NCBI RefSeq assembly: GCF_015694345.1
Contig: NZ_JADQDC010000002.1
Coordinates: 310,001-374,000, forward strand
Origin: Novosphingobium jiangmenense
GTDB lineage: Bacteria; Pseudomonadota; Alphaproteobacteria; Sphingomonadales; Sphingomonadaceae
Direction of reading: 5' to 3'
Length of the DNA: 64,000 nucleotides
The position numbers and the translations under genes were made by a program. Under the pieces are notes generated by a model. The model had not been told where the DNA came from and made no database searches. It saw only the letters and a program-made list of their open reading frames with translations. Below are positions 37,721 through 48,359 of the stretch, one piece after another (position 1 is the first letter of the stretch; the number at the start of each line of letters is the position of its first letter).

Positions 37721-38808
37721 CAGGCATGCTCCATGCGACGCTTGAGGGCGCCGAGACTGTCATGTTCGAGGGCAAGCTCACAGGCTCCTCGCGCCATCGA
37801 GAGGAAGTTGGCGTCCCCGCGCTCGGTCCTGACGACGAAGGCGGCGCTGAACACGGCTGTGGACACCCCGTGCAGTGCGCCGATGCAGTAATCGTCCCAG
37901 ATCGCGTCGACCGTCAGCGGGACGCCAAGCCGGGTCATCTCTGTGCAATAGGCTTCGAGAAGCGCCCGCTCATTGGGGCGCCGTAATTCGGAGCCGATCC
38001 CGCAGCCGAGGAAATAGCCGATGTCGGTCAGCCCGCAGCCGACCGCCGATGTCTGCCAATCGACCAGAGCAACCGGTTCCGCTCCCCCGCGAATTCCGAA
38101 CAGCATGTTGTCGAGCCGAAAGTCGCCGTGGAGGAAGCAGCGGCTCGAATGCTGGCGGTCGAACCAGAGATCGAGGTTGTCGTTCAGCGCTTCGCACACC
38201 GCCATGAGTTCGGGTGCAAGCAAATCGGCGTAGCGCTCGCGAAAGACGGTCTGCGCTTGTGGGTAGAGCGCCCTTAGACTGGCGCTGGCTTGCGGATCGG
38301 GCTGCAGCCATTCCGCATCCAGAACTGCGTGATTCCGCGTCGGCGCATGCAGAGCGGCCGCCTGAATCATCGCATCACGAGCCTGAGAAAGGGTACAACC
38401 TTCAAGTTGATTGCCCGCTTCACAGGGACCGAGATCCTCGAACATCAGGACGAAGTCGCAGCCGTTCGGGTCAAGCATCGCCGCATAGGTTCGCGGAACC
38501 CGCATCTTGGTCAGCGAAGCGACCTCGCGGTAGAACATGACCTCGCGCGAGTAGAGCGAGAATGCGGCGGCGGTTTGCCGGCTGGTCGGATCGCTGGAGG
38601 GAAACTTGATCGCGACGCTCGCAGGCGCACCTTTGCTCAGTCCGGCGTACTCCAGTGTGAAACGCGCGGTATCACCCACCTGCCCCGTGCCGATCGATTG
38701 CCATGCGAAGCGGGCAATACGCGCATCGCCCAGCACTCCCGCGCGAGAAAGCTGCGCTTCGAGCCAGACCGCATCGACCTCGTCGGGTCGCGTTGGAAAA
38801 TCAGCCAT
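37720..38808 (-). CDS. APH/EcKinase-like phosphotransferase
   Basis: 362 aa from the ATG at 38808 (MADFPTRPDE) with GGGAG upstream. Aminoglycoside-phosphotransferase fold: N-lobe ASVAIKFPSSDP with the ATP Lys, Brenner motif FLHGDFRLDNMLFG with the catalytic Asp, and VALVDWQTSAVG with the metal-binding Asp. It belongs with the ecdysteroid-kinase-like and DUF1679 kinases, which phosphorylate small hydroxylated molecules, rather than with resistance enzymes. First gene of the four-gene operon ending at 35519. Confidence 0.83.
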   Translation of the reverse strand: MADFPTRPDEVDAVWLEAQLSRAGVLGDARIARFAWQSIGTGQVGDTARFTLEYAGLSKGAPASVAIKFPSSDPTSRQTAAAFSLYSREVMFYREVASLTKMRVPRTYAAMLDPNGCDFVLMFEDLGPCEAGNQLEGCTLSQARDAMIQAAALHAPTRNHAVLDAEWLQPDPQASASLRALYPQAQTVFRERYADLLAPELMAVCEALNDNLDLWFDRQHSSRCFLHGDFRLDNMLFGIRGGAEPVALVDWQTSAVGCGLTDIGYFLGCGIGSELRRPNERALLEAYCTEMTRLGVPLTVDAIWDDYCIGALHGVSTAVFSAAFVVRTERGDANFLSMARGACELALEHDSLGALKRRMEHA

Positions 38809-38888
38809 CTCGTTCTCCCACCGGCAGGCTGACAGAGAGAGCAAGGCTTTGGAAGTGGAATTCAAATGACCGATTAAGTCATGCTGGA

Positions 38889-38913
38889 GGAACCGGTTGC
38901 CGACCCGCCGGTT
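38889..38913 (+). promoter_or_regulatory. Weak EcfG-type promoter candidate
   Basis: GGAAC (38889-38893), 16 bp, GGTT (38910-38913). The alphaproteobacterial general-stress sigma factor uses GGAAC-N16/17-CGTT, so the -10 has one mismatch. The predicted transcript start is about 25 nt before the ATG at 38948. Confidence 0.3.
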
Positions 38914-38947
38914 CGGAAAGGTCCATATCCCGGTTCAGGAGCCAAGC

Positions 38948-39205
38948 ATGGACGGCCCGATTGAGTGGTTCGCGGCCATCGGAAAGATAATTGCGGCAGG
39001 CCTGGTTGCGGCAGATATCGGCCGCCGCTGGACAGGCTGGGGCTTCGTGCTTTTCGTGGCCGTGGCGCTGTCATGGATCGCATCCGGCATGATCAATGGC
39101 GCGGCTTCCCTGGTCATTCAGAACGGCGCACTCGTGATCATCAACGCATGGGGCGTGTGGCGTTATCTGCTTAATCCGGAGCGCGGCGCGAACTCAGGTA
39201 AATGA
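38948..39205 (+). CDS. Small membrane protein
   Basis: 85 aa from the ATG at 38948 with AGGAG at the right distance. Three hydrophobic segments (IGKIIAAGLVAADI, WGFVLFVAVALSWIASGMI and SLVIQNGALVIINAWGVWRYL). The last resembles the end of small YgjV-like or CBU_0592-like membrane proteins; I do not assign a function. It is monocistronic. Confidence 0.7.
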   Translation: MDGPIEWFAAIGKIIAAGLVAADIGRRWTGWGFVLFVAVALSWIASGMINGAASLVIQNGALVIINAWGVWRYLLNPERGANSGK

Positions 39206-39422
39206 CCCGGAGATTGCTCCAAATTGGCGCGAGCAGTTCACACAATCACTCTGCAAGACACTGTTCCATATACTTTTTGCCGCAAACGACCCGCAGATAA
39301 GGACAAATCCTTAGCCCAATACCGGATGGTTACCGCCATTTGCCCGGTCGATGTCTTAATTGAGGCCGCAGGTCGATCGGTCCCGAACAGCGCCTTGGGG
39401 AATGCGCAGCAGGGAAATGTGA

Positions 39423-39950
39423 ATGGGCAAGGAACAGATGAGAGCAAGAGCGCGGCGCCTGATCGGCGTGGCGAACGAACTGTTGGCACTCGCGCACGAA
39501 CTTGAAGCAAGGGAGTGCGACGGGCTGCAGGATGAGCCCGTGGCGGTCCAGTTGCCCAAGGACAATCCCTCGTGGGCCGACCTTGCGCGATCTGCCTATC
39601 GCGACCGTAGGCGGCGATCCAACATCTTCGGCGACCCGACGCTGTTCGGTGAACCGGCGTGGGACATCCTGCTCGACCTGTTCATTGCCGCCAAGGAGCG
39701 CAAGCGCCTGCCCGTGACCAGTGCCTGCATTGGCGCAGCGGTACCTGCCACGACCGCGCTGCGGTGGTTGACCGTGCTGGAAGAAAAGGGCCTGATCGTT
39801 CGCGAGAACGACCTGAGCGATGCGCGTCGGGTCTTCGTGCGGCTGTCGTCAGACGGCTACGAAAAGATGGTCAGCTACTTCGCGGAAATGGCGAGGGAAC
39901 AGCGCAACGATGACGATCTGCAGTTTGCCGCGCTGAAAGCTGCGCTTTGA
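39423..39950 (+). CDS. MarR-like winged-helix regulator
   Basis: 175 aa. The N-terminal 50 residues form a helix with Arg/Glu repeats. The winged helix follows (AWDILLDLFIAAKERKRLPVTSACIGAAVPATTALRWLTVLEEKGLIVREND, here in part), with the recognition helix around PATTALRWLTVLE and a wing at DARRVFVRLS. This is a common sphingomonad family, often near redox or stress genes. The 217 bp upstream contain no gene. A terminator follows the stop at once. Confidence 0.82.
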   Translation: MGKEQMRARARRLIGVANELLALAHELEARECDGLQDEPVAVQLPKDNPSWADLARSAYRDRRRRSNIFGDPTLFGEPAWDILLDLFIAAKERKRLPVTSACIGAAVPATTALRWLTVLEEKGLIVRENDLSDARRVFVRLSSDGYEKMVSYFAEMAREQRNDDDLQFAALKAAL

Positions 39951-39960
39951 AAAGCAGGAA

Positions 39961-39994
39961 GGGGCGGCTCCCGCGTGAGAGCCGCCCCTTCCTT
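39961..39994. terminator. Two-way terminator between the MarR-like gene and eno
   Basis: Perfect 10-bp stem GGGGCGGCTC (39961-39970) / GAGCCGCCCC (39979-39988) with an 8-nt loop. Plus-strand tail TTCCTT; minus-strand tail TTCCTGCTTTTC. It separates convergent genes. Confidence 0.8.
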
Positions 39995-40010
39995 AGCGAT
40001 TAGCGATCGA

Positions 40011-41351
<1,341 letters not shown>

Positions 41352-41360
41352 CTATCGGCT

Positions 41361-41385
41361 GGAACCGTGACAGGCAAGCCGCGTT
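41361..41385 (+). promoter_or_regulatory. EcfG (general stress response) promoter candidate
   Basis: GGAAC (41361-41365), 16 bp, CGTT (41382-41385): a full match to the GGAAC-N16/17-CGTT promoter of the alphaproteobacterial general-stress sigma factor. It points toward the four-gene membrane-protein cluster starting at 41522, leaving a leader of about 130 nt. Confidence 0.65.
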
Positions 41386-41521
41386 TGCAGTGCAACATAC
41401 CTATCCGGGCCAAGGAATTGCGCCAAGGCCCTTGCATTCGCCTGCAAGGCTCTAGCAAGATGGCGCAGACTGCCCATATCGAGGGTCCAGACTCGCGAGA
41501 ACAGCCGAAGGGAAAAGCAAC

Positions 41522-42100
41522 ATGGCCGACACCACGATGAACCCCGCAGACGCCCCCAAGAAGCGCTCTTCGAAGAAGGCTGTCGAACAGGTTGCCGCAA
41601 CTGCCCCTGCAGTCGACGCCACCGTTGAATCCGCCAAGGGCCGCTTTACCAAGGCGATCGAAGAGGCAAAGGCTGGTGCCGAGGCGCTCAAGGGCGAAGC
41701 GCTGGAAAAGGGCGCTGCCTACAAGGCCAAGGTCAGCGGAACGACTGCCGACTGGGTCGACGAAGCCAAGGTCTATGCCGGGCAGGCCAAGGAAAAGGGT
41801 GCCGCCCTGGCCGTCGAAGGCAAGGCTCGCGCGAGCGATGCGCTCGGTACGCTCGGCAAGACGATATCCGACACTGCGGCAACCATCGATGAGAAGCTTG
41901 GCGTGCAGTACGGCGACTACGCTCGTACCGCCGCCCGCTCGTTACAGGAGACGGCGGCCAAGCTGGAAGCCAAGGACCTCGCCGAACTGGGCGACGACGT
42001 GAAGGAATTCGTCCGGAAGAGCCCCGGCGTGGCCATCGGCGTGGCTGCCATTGCCGGCTTTGCCATTGCCCGCATGCTCTCTGGCGGATCGGACGACTGA
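41522..42100 (+). CDS. Phasin/ElaB-like Ala-Lys-rich protein with C-terminal anchor
   Basis: 192 aa. Ala/Lys/Glu-rich amphipathic helix over most of its length (coiled-coil, phasin-like), with the C-terminal segment VRKSPGVAIGVAAIAGFAIARML as membrane anchor, the signature of ElaB/YqjD/DUF883 proteins. YqjD in E. coli attaches to the inner membrane and is under stress control. First gene of a four-gene cluster with an EcfG-type promoter upstream. Confidence 0.75.
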   Translation: MADTTMNPADAPKKRSSKKAVEQVAATAPAVDATVESAKGRFTKAIEEAKAGAEALKGEALEKGAAYKAKVSGTTADWVDEAKVYAGQAKEKGAALAVEGKARASDALGTLGKTISDTAATIDEKLGVQYGDYARTAARSLQETAAKLEAKDLAELGDDVKEFVRKSPGVAIGVAAIAGFAIARMLSGGSDD

Positions 42101-42128
42101 CGGCGCCGGGCGTCTCGGTGCCGATGCG

Positions 42129-42509
42129 ATGAGCGAACAGGACAATATCTGGACGCCCGATCCCCCTTCGGCTGAAGAAGGGATCGGGCCAGCCATCAGA
42201 GCCTTGATCGAGGACGGTCAAACCCTGGTCGAGGCAGAGATTGCCTATCGCAAGGCGCAAGCCGCCTACGGCCTCGGCGAGGCCAAGACGATTGTCGTAT
42301 TGTTGCTGTTCGGCTTGGCCTTCGGATTTTTCACGTTGCTGGCGATCGTCGTGGGACTGTTGCTGGCGCTTGCCCACTATGTCGGGGTCTGGGGCTCTCT
42401 GGCCATTGTCGGCGGCGGACTGGCTATTCTTGCCGCGCTTTGCCTCGCCCGGGCCCTGAAGCGGATCAAGACCGCAAAAGCAGCCCTGAGCGGCGGGAGT
42501 GCGGCATGA
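42129..42509 (+). CDS. YqjE-like (phage holin superfamily III) membrane protein
   Basis: 126 aa from the ATG at 42129. An amphipathic N-terminal helix (AIRALIEDGQTLVEAEIAYRK) precedes two membrane helices (IVVLLLFGLAFGFFTLLAIVVGLLLAL in part and GSLAIVGGGLAILAALCLA). This matches the YqjE/DUF1469 family that co-occurs with YqjD. It lies 28 bp after the phasin-like gene and its stop overlaps the next start (ATGA). Confidence 0.82.
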   Translation: MSEQDNIWTPDPPSAEEGIGPAIRALIEDGQTLVEAEIAYRKAQAAYGLGEAKTIVVLLLFGLAFGFFTLLAIVVGLLLALAHYVGVWGSLAIVGGGLAILAALCLARALKRIKTAKAALSGGSAA

Positions 42510-42790
42510 GCGCCCCGGCAGCAGTGGCTTCGGCAAAGGCCCTCCGCGACGATGCGCTTGCGGTTTTCAAAGGCGATCTCGAGATCGCCAAACTGGAGGT
42601 TTCTCCGGGACGCGTGAAGGAACGCGCGATGGACGAAGCCGTTGAGATGCTCGACAGCGCTCGGGCGATTGCGGAAGAAAACAAGGCAGTCATCGGGGCG
42701 ACCCTGGCCGCACTTCTGGGCTGGTTCTTTCGCGAGCCGATCCGGGAGCTTGCCGAGCGCCTGATCGACAAAGTCCGATCTGGAGATTGA
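42506..42790 (+). CDS. Small YqjK/YqjD-like membrane-associated protein
   Basis: 94 aa, from an ATGA overlap with the YqjE-like gene. Helical N-terminus (KALRDDALAVFKGDLEIAKLE), then NKAVIGATLAALLGWFFREP as a single anchor and a basic end. No enzymatic motif. Position and layout are those of the third member of the yqjCDE-type clusters. Confidence 0.72.
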   Translation: MSAPAAVASAKALRDDALAVFKGDLEIAKLEVSPGRVKERAMDEAVEMLDSARAIAEENKAVIGATLAALLGWFFREPIRELAERLIDKVRSGD

Positions 42791-42791
42791 A

Positions 42792-43304
42792 ATGAGCGAA
42801 GAACTGCAAGCAAACGGCGCGGAAAGCCTGCGCGACAAGGTCGATGCGGCGAAGTCGCGACTGGCGGAGCGTACGGCCAGTTCGAAATCGGTACAGACCG
42901 TGAAGGGCCTGATCGAGGAGCATCCGGTCGCTTCGGTTGCTGCCGGCATCCTGCTCGGCGCGCTCGTCGCAAAGGCGCTTCCCTCGCTTGGCCGCGGTGG
43001 CAGCAAGGCGAAAGATGCCGCGGATGATGCGGCAAACTCGCTACGCAAGAGTGCGACTGGGCTGGCTGCCGTCGCCGGAAAGCTTGCCGTCGATTACGCG
43101 ATGCGCGCGCGTGAAGCAGGCCGGGATGGCTTGCACAAGGTCGAGGAAGTCGGCGGCGTTGTCGGCGAGAAGATTTTCGAAGGCACCGACGATGCCCGCC
43201 GGAAGGCCAGCGACCTTTCGGAAATCATCCGTTCCGCAGCCATTGAAGCCAGCGAAGCGGCGCTGCGCAAGGTCAACGAACTCGCATCTCGCGTGAAGCC
43301 TTAA
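42792..43304 (+). CDS. DUF883-like membrane-anchored helical protein
   Basis: 170 aa, starting 1 bp after the previous stop. Helical N-terminal part, the anchor motif LIEEHPVASVAAGILLGALVAKALP with the E-H/N-P-V turn typical of DUF883, and then a second amphipathic helical half with repeated SAxxASxxA-type residues. It looks like a relative of the protein at 41522 with the anchor moved to the middle. Last gene of the cluster. Confidence 0.75.
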   Translation: MSEELQANGAESLRDKVDAAKSRLAERTASSKSVQTVKGLIEEHPVASVAAGILLGALVAKALPSLGRGGSKAKDAADDAANSLRKSATGLAAVAGKLAVDYAMRAREAGRDGLHKVEEVGGVVGEKIFEGTDDARRKASDLSEIIRSAAIEASEAALRKVNELASRVKP

Positions 43305-43395
43305 AAAGGCGGCAATTGCGACGTTCGCACGACTTGCGCGCGGCTCGTCTTTTTGTCAGTGGCGCACACGAATCCTCCCCAAAGGAAAGTCGCCA

Positions 43396-43617
43396 ATGCA
43401 AAAGCTGCACCTCGTTATGGGCGGGCGGGTCAAAGACCCCCAGGGCCTCGAATTCCAAGACCTGAAGGCGATCGACGTTGTCGGCGTATTCCCTGACTAT
43501 GCCAGTGCCGAAGAAGCCTGGCGCGGGGCCGCGCAAAAGACGGTGGACGATGCCGAGATGCGCTATGTGATCGTGCACCTCCATCGCCTGCTCGAACCGG
43601 CACTGCCGAAGGACTGA
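43396..43617 (+). CDS. DUF4170 protein
   Basis: 73 aa. KLHLVMGGRVKDPQG ... VVGVFPDYASAEEAWRGAAQKTVDDAEMRYVIVHLH (in part) is the DUF4170 pattern, a small alphaproteobacterial family of unknown role. AAAGGAAAG precedes the ATG. A strong terminator follows within 14 bp. Confidence 0.87.
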   Translation: MQKLHLVMGGRVKDPQGLEFQDLKAIDVVGVFPDYASAEEAWRGAAQKTVDDAEMRYVIVHLHRLLEPALPKD

Positions 43618-43630
43618 GCAGGTTCACGAA

Positions 43631-43661
43631 AAAGGCCCCGGATCGCTCCGGGGCCTTTTTT
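43631..43661. terminator. Strong two-way terminator between DUF4170 gene and greA
   Basis: AAAGGCCCCGGA (43631-43642), loop TCGC, TCCGGGGCCTTT (43647-43658) followed by TTT on the plus strand. The A-tract on the other side supplies a U-run for transcripts from greA. Confidence 0.9.
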
Positions 43662-43680
43662 GTTGGCGGCTGCCGATCGC

Positions 43681-44157
43681 TCAGATGAACTCGATCTTCT
43701 GGACAAGGTAGAACTTGTCGCCCGAGGGCACGGTGACCTCGATCTCCTCATCGACCTTGCGGCCGATCAGTGCCTTGCCGAGCGGCGAGTTGTAGCTGAT
43801 CATGCCCTTCTTCGCGTCCGCCTCGTACGGGCCGACGATCTGGTACTTCACCGGCTTCTCGTCGTCATCGAGCAGCGTCACGGTGGCACCGAAGATGATC
43901 TTGTCACCTGAGAGCGTCGCAGGATCGATGATCTGCGCGCGGCTGACACGATCTTCGAGGTCGGCAATGGTCGCCTCGACCTGACCCTGACGTTCCTTGG
44001 CGGCGTGATACTCGGCGTTTTCCGAAAGGTCGCCGTGAGCGCGGGCTTCTTCGATTGCGTCGACGATCCGCGGCCGCTCCTCGCGCAGCGCTTTCAGCTC
44101 GGCAGTCAGCTTTTCGTAGCCTTCCGCAAGCATCGGCAGCTTTTCCACACTCGCCAT
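43681..44157 (-). CDS. greA: Transcription elongation factor GreA
   Basis: 158 aa from the ATG at 44157, the exact family length; an in-frame TTG two codons upstream is not needed. N-terminal coiled-coil with [21 protein letters not shown], carrying the acidic tip that enters the RNA polymerase secondary channel, and a C-terminal FKBP-like domain ([35 protein letters not shown]). It rescues backtracked polymerase. The gene lies downstream of carB on the same strand, 129 bp apart. Confidence 0.97.
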   Translation of the reverse strand: MASVEKLPMLAEGYEKLTAELKALREERPRIVDAIEEARAHGDLSENAEYHAAKERQGQVEATIADLEDRVSRAQIIDPATLSGDKIIFGATVTLLDDDEKPVKYQIVGPYEADAKKGMISYNSPLGKALIGRKVDEEIEVTVPSGDKFYLVQKIEFI

Positions 44158-44286
44158 TCGCAACTCTCTTTCCTGTCACGCCCCGGCTGCCGCTACGGCA
44201 ACCGAGGGAAAACCTGCCCCCGCCGACCGGCGCCGCATGCGCCGAGCCGGACCAGTCTCATGACAATGCCGGGGGACTAATAAGGT

Positions 44287-47200
44287 TCAAGCATAATAGT
44301 CCTGCAACGAACGTACTTCAAGTTCGGCAGAGCGAAGTGCCTCGATCGCCTCGACCGCGGCTACCGAAGCAGCCGCCGTCGTGAAGTACGGAACGCGCGA
44401 GTTGAGCGCGGACGCGCGGATCGACTGCGAGTCCTTGTGGCTCTGCCAGCCTTCGGTGGTGTTGAAGATCAAGGCGATGTCGCCATCGATGATCCGGTCG
44501 ACGATGTGCGGACGGCCCTCGGCGACCTTGTTGACGCGTTCGATGATCAGGCCCGCGTCGGTCAGATAGCGCGCGGTGCCGCCGGTCGCGACGATCTTGA
44601 AGCCGAGGCCGATGGCCTTGCGCACGGCGGGCAGGATAACCGGCTTGTCGCTGTCCTTGACCGAGACGAAGATCGTCCCACCCTGCGGCAGCTTAGTGCC
44701 CGCGCCCAGCTGCGACTTGGCGAAGGCGACCGCGAAGGTCTTGTCCACCCCCATGACTTCGCCGGTCGACTTCATTTCCGGCGAGAGCACCGGATCGATG
44801 CCGGGGAAGCGTGCGAACGGGAACACGGCTTCCTTGACCGCCATGTAGTCGATCTCACGCTTGATCGCGGGCAGATCGGCCAGCTTCTCGCCCGCCATGA
44901 CGCGCGCGGCGATCTTGGCGATGGGCGTGCCGACGGCCTTGGCCACGAACGGCACGGTGCGGCTGGCGCGCGGGTTGACCTCGATGAGGTAGACTTCGCC
45001 GTCCTTGATCGCGAACTGGATGTTCATCAGGCCACGCACGTTGAGACCGCGAGCGAGCAGGACGGCCTGACGCTCCATCTCGGCAATGATGTCGGCGGGC
45101 AGGCTGTAAGGCGGCAGGGTGCACGCACTGTCGCCCGAGTGGATGCCGGCTTCCTCGATGTGCTGCATGACACCGGCGACGGTCACGTCCGTGCCATCGG
45201 CCAGCGCATCGACGTCGCACTCGATCGCATCGCGCAGGTACTGGTCGATCAGGACCGGGCTGTCGCCCGAGACCTGCACGGCGGTGGCGATGTAGTCGTC
45301 AAGCTGCGCCTGGCTGTCGACGATTTCCATTGCGCGACCGCCGAGGACGTAGCTCGGGCGGATCAGCACGGGGTAACCGATGCGGCTGGCAACGGCGACG
45401 GCTTCGTCGCGGCTGCGCGCGATGCCGTTCTTGGGCTGCTTGAGGCCAAGCTTGGCAACCAGAGCGGCAAAACGCTCGCGGTCTTCGGCAAGGTCGATCG
45501 AGTCCGGTGAGGTGCCGAGGATCGGGATCCCTGCGTCCTGCAGCGCCTGCGCCAGCTTGAGCGGGGTCTGCCCACCGAACTGCACGATCACGCCAACGAG
45601 TTCGCCCTTCGACTGCTCGACGGCGAGGATCTCCAGCACGTCTTCGGCCGTCAGCGGTTCGAAGTAGAGACGATCCGAGGTGTCGTAGTCGGTCGAGACG
45701 GTTTCGGGGTTGCAGTTGACCATGATGGTCTCGAACCCGGCATCACCCAGCGCGAAGCAGGCGTGGCAGCAGCAGTAGTCGAACTCGATGCCCTGCCCGA
45801 TGCGGTTCGGACCGCCGCCGAGGATGACGATTTTCTTGCGGTCAGTGGGCGCGGCCTCGTTCTCCGGCTCGCCGAACAGCGCGCCTTCGTAAGTCGAGTA
45901 CATGTAGGGCGTGACTGCTTCGAACTCGGCCGCGCAGCTGTCGATCCGCTTGAACACCGGGCGCACGCCGAGCTTGTGGCGTAAGCTGCGCACTTCGCTT
46001 TCGCTGGTGGCGCCGGCCATGGCCGAAAGCACATCGTGCAGCAGGCCCGAGCGCTTGGCCTGGGTCTCACCCAGACCACCGGCAACGCCGATGCCGCGCA
46101 CGGCCAACGTGGCGAGGCGCTTGTCCGAAAAGCCCATGGCCTTCAAGCGGCGCAGGCCAGCCGCATCGTTGGGCAGGCCATCGCGCTGGATGATCTGCTC
46201 GGCTTCCACGATCTCGTGGATGTGGCGCAGGAACCACGGCTCGTACTTGGTGACGGCATGGACTTCGTCGACCGACAGACCCTCACGGAACGCCTGCGCG
46301 ATCACCAGCAGGCGATCGGGCGTGGCGCGGGCGAGTGCGGCGGTGATCTCGTCACGGCTGGCGCCTTCAAGGCCGACGACACGGTTGAAGCCGTCAAGGC
46401 CGGTTTCAAGGCCGCGCAGAGCCTTCTGCATCGATTCCTTGATATTGCGACCGATCGCCATGACCTCGCCAACCGACTTCATCGCAGTGCCGAGCAGCGG
46501 CTCAGCGCCCTTGAACTTTTCAAAGGCGAAGCGCGGGATCTTGGTGACGACGTAGTCGATGGTCGGCTCGAACGCGGCCGGGGTGGCCCCGGTGATGTCG
46601 TTCATGATCTCGTCGAGCGTATAGCCCACGGCAAGCTTCGCCGCGACCTTGGCGATCGGGAAGCCGGTGGCCTTCGAGGCCAGCGCCGAGGAACGCGACA
46701 CGCGCGGGTTCATCTCGATGACGATCAGGCGGCCGTCCTTGGGGTTCACCGCGAACTGCACGTTCGAACCGCCGGTTTCCACGCCGATCTCGCGGAGCAC
46801 CGCGATCGATGCATTGCGCATGATCTGGTATTCCTTGTCGGTCAGCGTCAGTGCCGGGGCGACGGTGATCGAGTCACCGGTGTGGACGCCCATCGGATCG
46901 ACGTTCTCGATTGAACAGATGATGATGCAGTTGTCCTTCTTGTCGCGGACAACCTCCATCTCGTATTCCTTCCAGCCGAGGAGCGATTCCTCGATCAGGA
47001 CTTCGGTCGTGGGGCTGGCTTCGAGGCCGCCCTTCACGATCTTGACGAACTCTTCCTTGTTGTAGGCAATGCCGCCGCCGGTGCCGCCCATGGTGAAGCT
47101 GGGGCGGATGATCGAAGGCAGGCCGGTGCGCTCAAGGATCGCAAGCGCCTCGTCGATGGTGTGCGCCACGCCCGAGCGCGCGGATTCGAGGCCGATCTTG

Positions 47201-47610
47201 TCCATCGCTTCACGAAATCGCTGGCGGTCTTCGGCCTTGTCGATGGCATCGGCGTTCGCACCGATCATCTGCACGCCATACTTCTCGAGCGTGCCATCGT
47301 TGAACAGCGCCAGCGCGGTGTTCAGCGCGGTCTGCCCGCCCATCGTCGGCAGCAGCGCATCGGGGCGCTCCTTCTCGATGATCTTGGCGACGACCTCGGG
47401 CGTGATCGGCTCGACATAGGTCGCGTGCGCCATGTCCGGATCGGTCATGATCGTCGCGGGGTTCGAGTTGACCAGGATGATGCGATAGCCCTCTTCCTTG
47501 AGCGCCTTCACCGCCTGCGTGCCCGAATAATCGAACTCGCAAGCCTGGCCGATGATGATCGGCCCGGCGCCGATGATCAGGATCGAGGAGATGTCAGTGC
47601 GTTTGGGCAT
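44287..47610 (-). CDS. carB: Carbamoyl-phosphate synthase large subunit
   Basis: 1107 aa. Two homologous ATP-grasp halves ([18 protein letters not shown]-type loop in the first, [18 protein letters not shown] in the second) and a C-terminal MGS-like allosteric domain. Makes carbamoyl phosphate from bicarbonate, ATP and ammonia delivered by CarA, for pyrimidines and arginine. Oddity: the first 17 codons are part of a 52-bp repeat whose other copy, at 48360-48411, sits where carB would start in an undisturbed operon. The present start has only a poor ribosome-binding site (GGATTAACA) and is cut off from carA by a vapBC insertion. Confidence 0.97.
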   Translation of the reverse strand: MPKRTDISSILIIGAGPIIIGQACEFDYSGTQAVKALKEEGYRIILVNSNPATIMTDPDMAHATYVEPITPEVVAKIIEKERPDALLPTMGGQTALNTALALFNDGTLEKYGVQMIGANADAIDKAEDRQRFREAMDKIGLESARSGVAHTIDEALAILERTGLPSIIRPSFTMGGTGGGIAYNKEEFVKIVKGGLEASPTTEVLIEESLLGWKEYEMEVVRDKKDNCIIICSIENVDPMGVHTGDSITVAPALTLTDKEYQIMRNASIAVLREIGVETGGSNVQFAVNPKDGRLIVIEMNPRVSRSSALASKATGFPIAKVAAKLAVGYTLDEIMNDITGATPAAFEPTIDYVVTKIPRFAFEKFKGAEPLLGTAMKSVGEVMAIGRNIKESMQKALRGLETGLDGFNRVVGLEGASRDEITAALARATPDRLLVIAQAFREGLSVDEVHAVTKYEPWFLRHIHEIVEAEQIIQRDGLPNDAAGLRRLKAMGFSDKRLATLAVRGIGVAGGLGETQAKRSGLLHDVLSAMAGATSESEVRSLRHKLGVRPVFKRIDSCAAEFEAVTPYMYSTYEGALFGEPENEAAPTDRKKIVILGGGPNRIGQGIEFDYCCCHACFALGDAGFETIMVNCNPETVSTDYDTSDRLYFEPLTAEDVLEILAVEQSKGELVGVIVQFGGQTPLKLAQALQDAGIPILGTSPDSIDLAEDRERFAALVAKLGLKQPKNGIARSRDEAVAVASRIGYPVLIRPSYVLGGRAMEIVDSQAQLDDYIATAVQVSGDSPVLIDQYLRDAIECDVDALADGTDVTVAGVMQHIEEAGIHSGDSACTLPPYSLPADIIAEMERQAVLLARGLNVRGLMNIQFAIKDGEVYLIEVNPRASRTVPFVAKAVGTPIAKIAARVMAGEKLADLPAIKREIDYMAVKEAVFPFARFPGIDPVLSPEMKSTGEVMGVDKTFAVAFAKSQLGAGTKLPQGGTIFVSVKDSDKPVILPAVRKAIGLGFKIVATGGTARYLTDAGLIIERVNKVAEGRPHIVDRIIDGDIALIFNTTEGWQSHKDSQSIRASALNSRVPYFTTAAASVAAVEAIEALRSAELEVRSLQDYYA

Positions 47611-47611
47611 T
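47560..47611. repeat. 52-bp direct repeat, copy 1 (5' end of carB)
   Basis: Identical at all 52 positions to 48360-48411, exactly 800 bp away. It covers codons 1-17 of carB plus one base. The two copies bound the segment carrying vapB and vapC. Confidence 0.98.
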
Positions 47612-47627
47612 GTTAATCCGATATCGT

Positions 47628-47653
47628 TGTATACATTGATTGCAGTGCAATCA
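47628..47653 (+). promoter_or_regulatory. Operator of the vapBC genes
   Basis: TGTATACA (47628-47635) is followed at once by the perfect palindrome TGATTGCA-g-TGCAATCA (47637-47653), 14 bp before the vapB start. Palindromes of this kind bind the antitoxin-toxin complex. The same 55 bp must contain any new promoter for carB on the other strand. Confidence 0.7.
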
Positions 47654-47666
47654 GTCGAGGTAAGCG

Positions 47667-47933
47667 ATGGGTAGTGTGACGATCCGCAATATTGCCGACG
47701 CGGTGAAACGCAACGCGCGGCTGGCCGCTGCAGCGAATGGCCGTTCGCTGGAGGCCGAATTGCGCGCGCTGCTTGAACGAACCTATGCCGAGGCGCACGA
47801 CGCCCATGTAGCGCGCATCAAGGCTATGAGCGGTGCGGAATTCGTTGACCATTTGATCAAGGTTGCCAACGGCGCGGGTGAAGGCGTCTTTGATGAAGTC
47901 GAAAACGAAGAACTGCGGGAATTCGACCTTTGA
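47667..47933 (+). CDS. vapB: FitA/VapB-type antitoxin
   Basis: 88 aa. N-terminal ribbon-helix-helix ([37 protein letters not shown] in part) for DNA binding, and an acidic C-terminal tail ([15 protein letters not shown]) that would block the toxin. GAGG precedes the ATG. It overlaps the toxin gene by 4 bp. Composition is richer in A/T than carA and carB around it, in keeping with transfer. Confidence 0.88.
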   Translation: MGSVTIRNIADAVKRNARLAAAANGRSLEAELRALLERTYAEAHDAHVARIKAMSGAEFVDHLIKVANGAGEGVFDEVENEELREFDL

Positions 47934-48343
47934 TCCTTGCAGACACGAATGTGCTGAGCGAGACCGCCAGCCTTCGCCCAAACCAGCAGGTACTCCGGTG
48001 GATCGCCGCAAACCTGTCAAAGCTCTATATACCAACGCCAGTGCTGGCCGAACTGCGCTATGGCTGCGAAAAGCTGCCGCAATCGAACAAGCGCCGGGAA
48101 TTGGAAGCGTGGCTGGCGAACCTGACAATACAATTCTCGGACCGAATTGTTGCCTTTGACCAATCATCTGCGGAAGCCCACGGCGCAATGCGCGCACACT
48201 TGAAGGCTGCTGGCAAACACTGCCCTGCAAACGACAGCTATATCGCCGCAATCGCACTTGCCCATGACTGCCCCGTGGCGACGAGAAACCAAAGTGATTT
48301 TGCCTGGACCGGCGCAGCACTGATCGATCCGTGGAACGCATGA
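47930..48343 (+). CDS. vapC: VapC/FitB-type PIN-domain toxin
   Basis: 137 aa, starting with TTG inside a TTGA overlap with the antitoxin stop. PIN domain with the acidic residues D5 (MILADTN), E41 (LAELRYG), D102 (ANDSYIAA) and the N120/D123 pair (TRNQSDF), so the nuclease site looks intact. Such toxins cleave tRNA or rRNA when the antitoxin is lost. The gene is antisense to the direction of the car operon. Confidence 0.9.
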   Translation: MILADTNVLSETASLRPNQQVLRWIAANLSKLYIPTPVLAELRYGCEKLPQSNKRRELEAWLANLTIQFSDRIVAFDQSSAEAHGAMRAHLKAAGKHCPANDSYIAAIALAHDCPVATRNQSDFAWTGAALIDPWNA

Positions 48344-48359
48344 CACACCCGTCCGTCAA

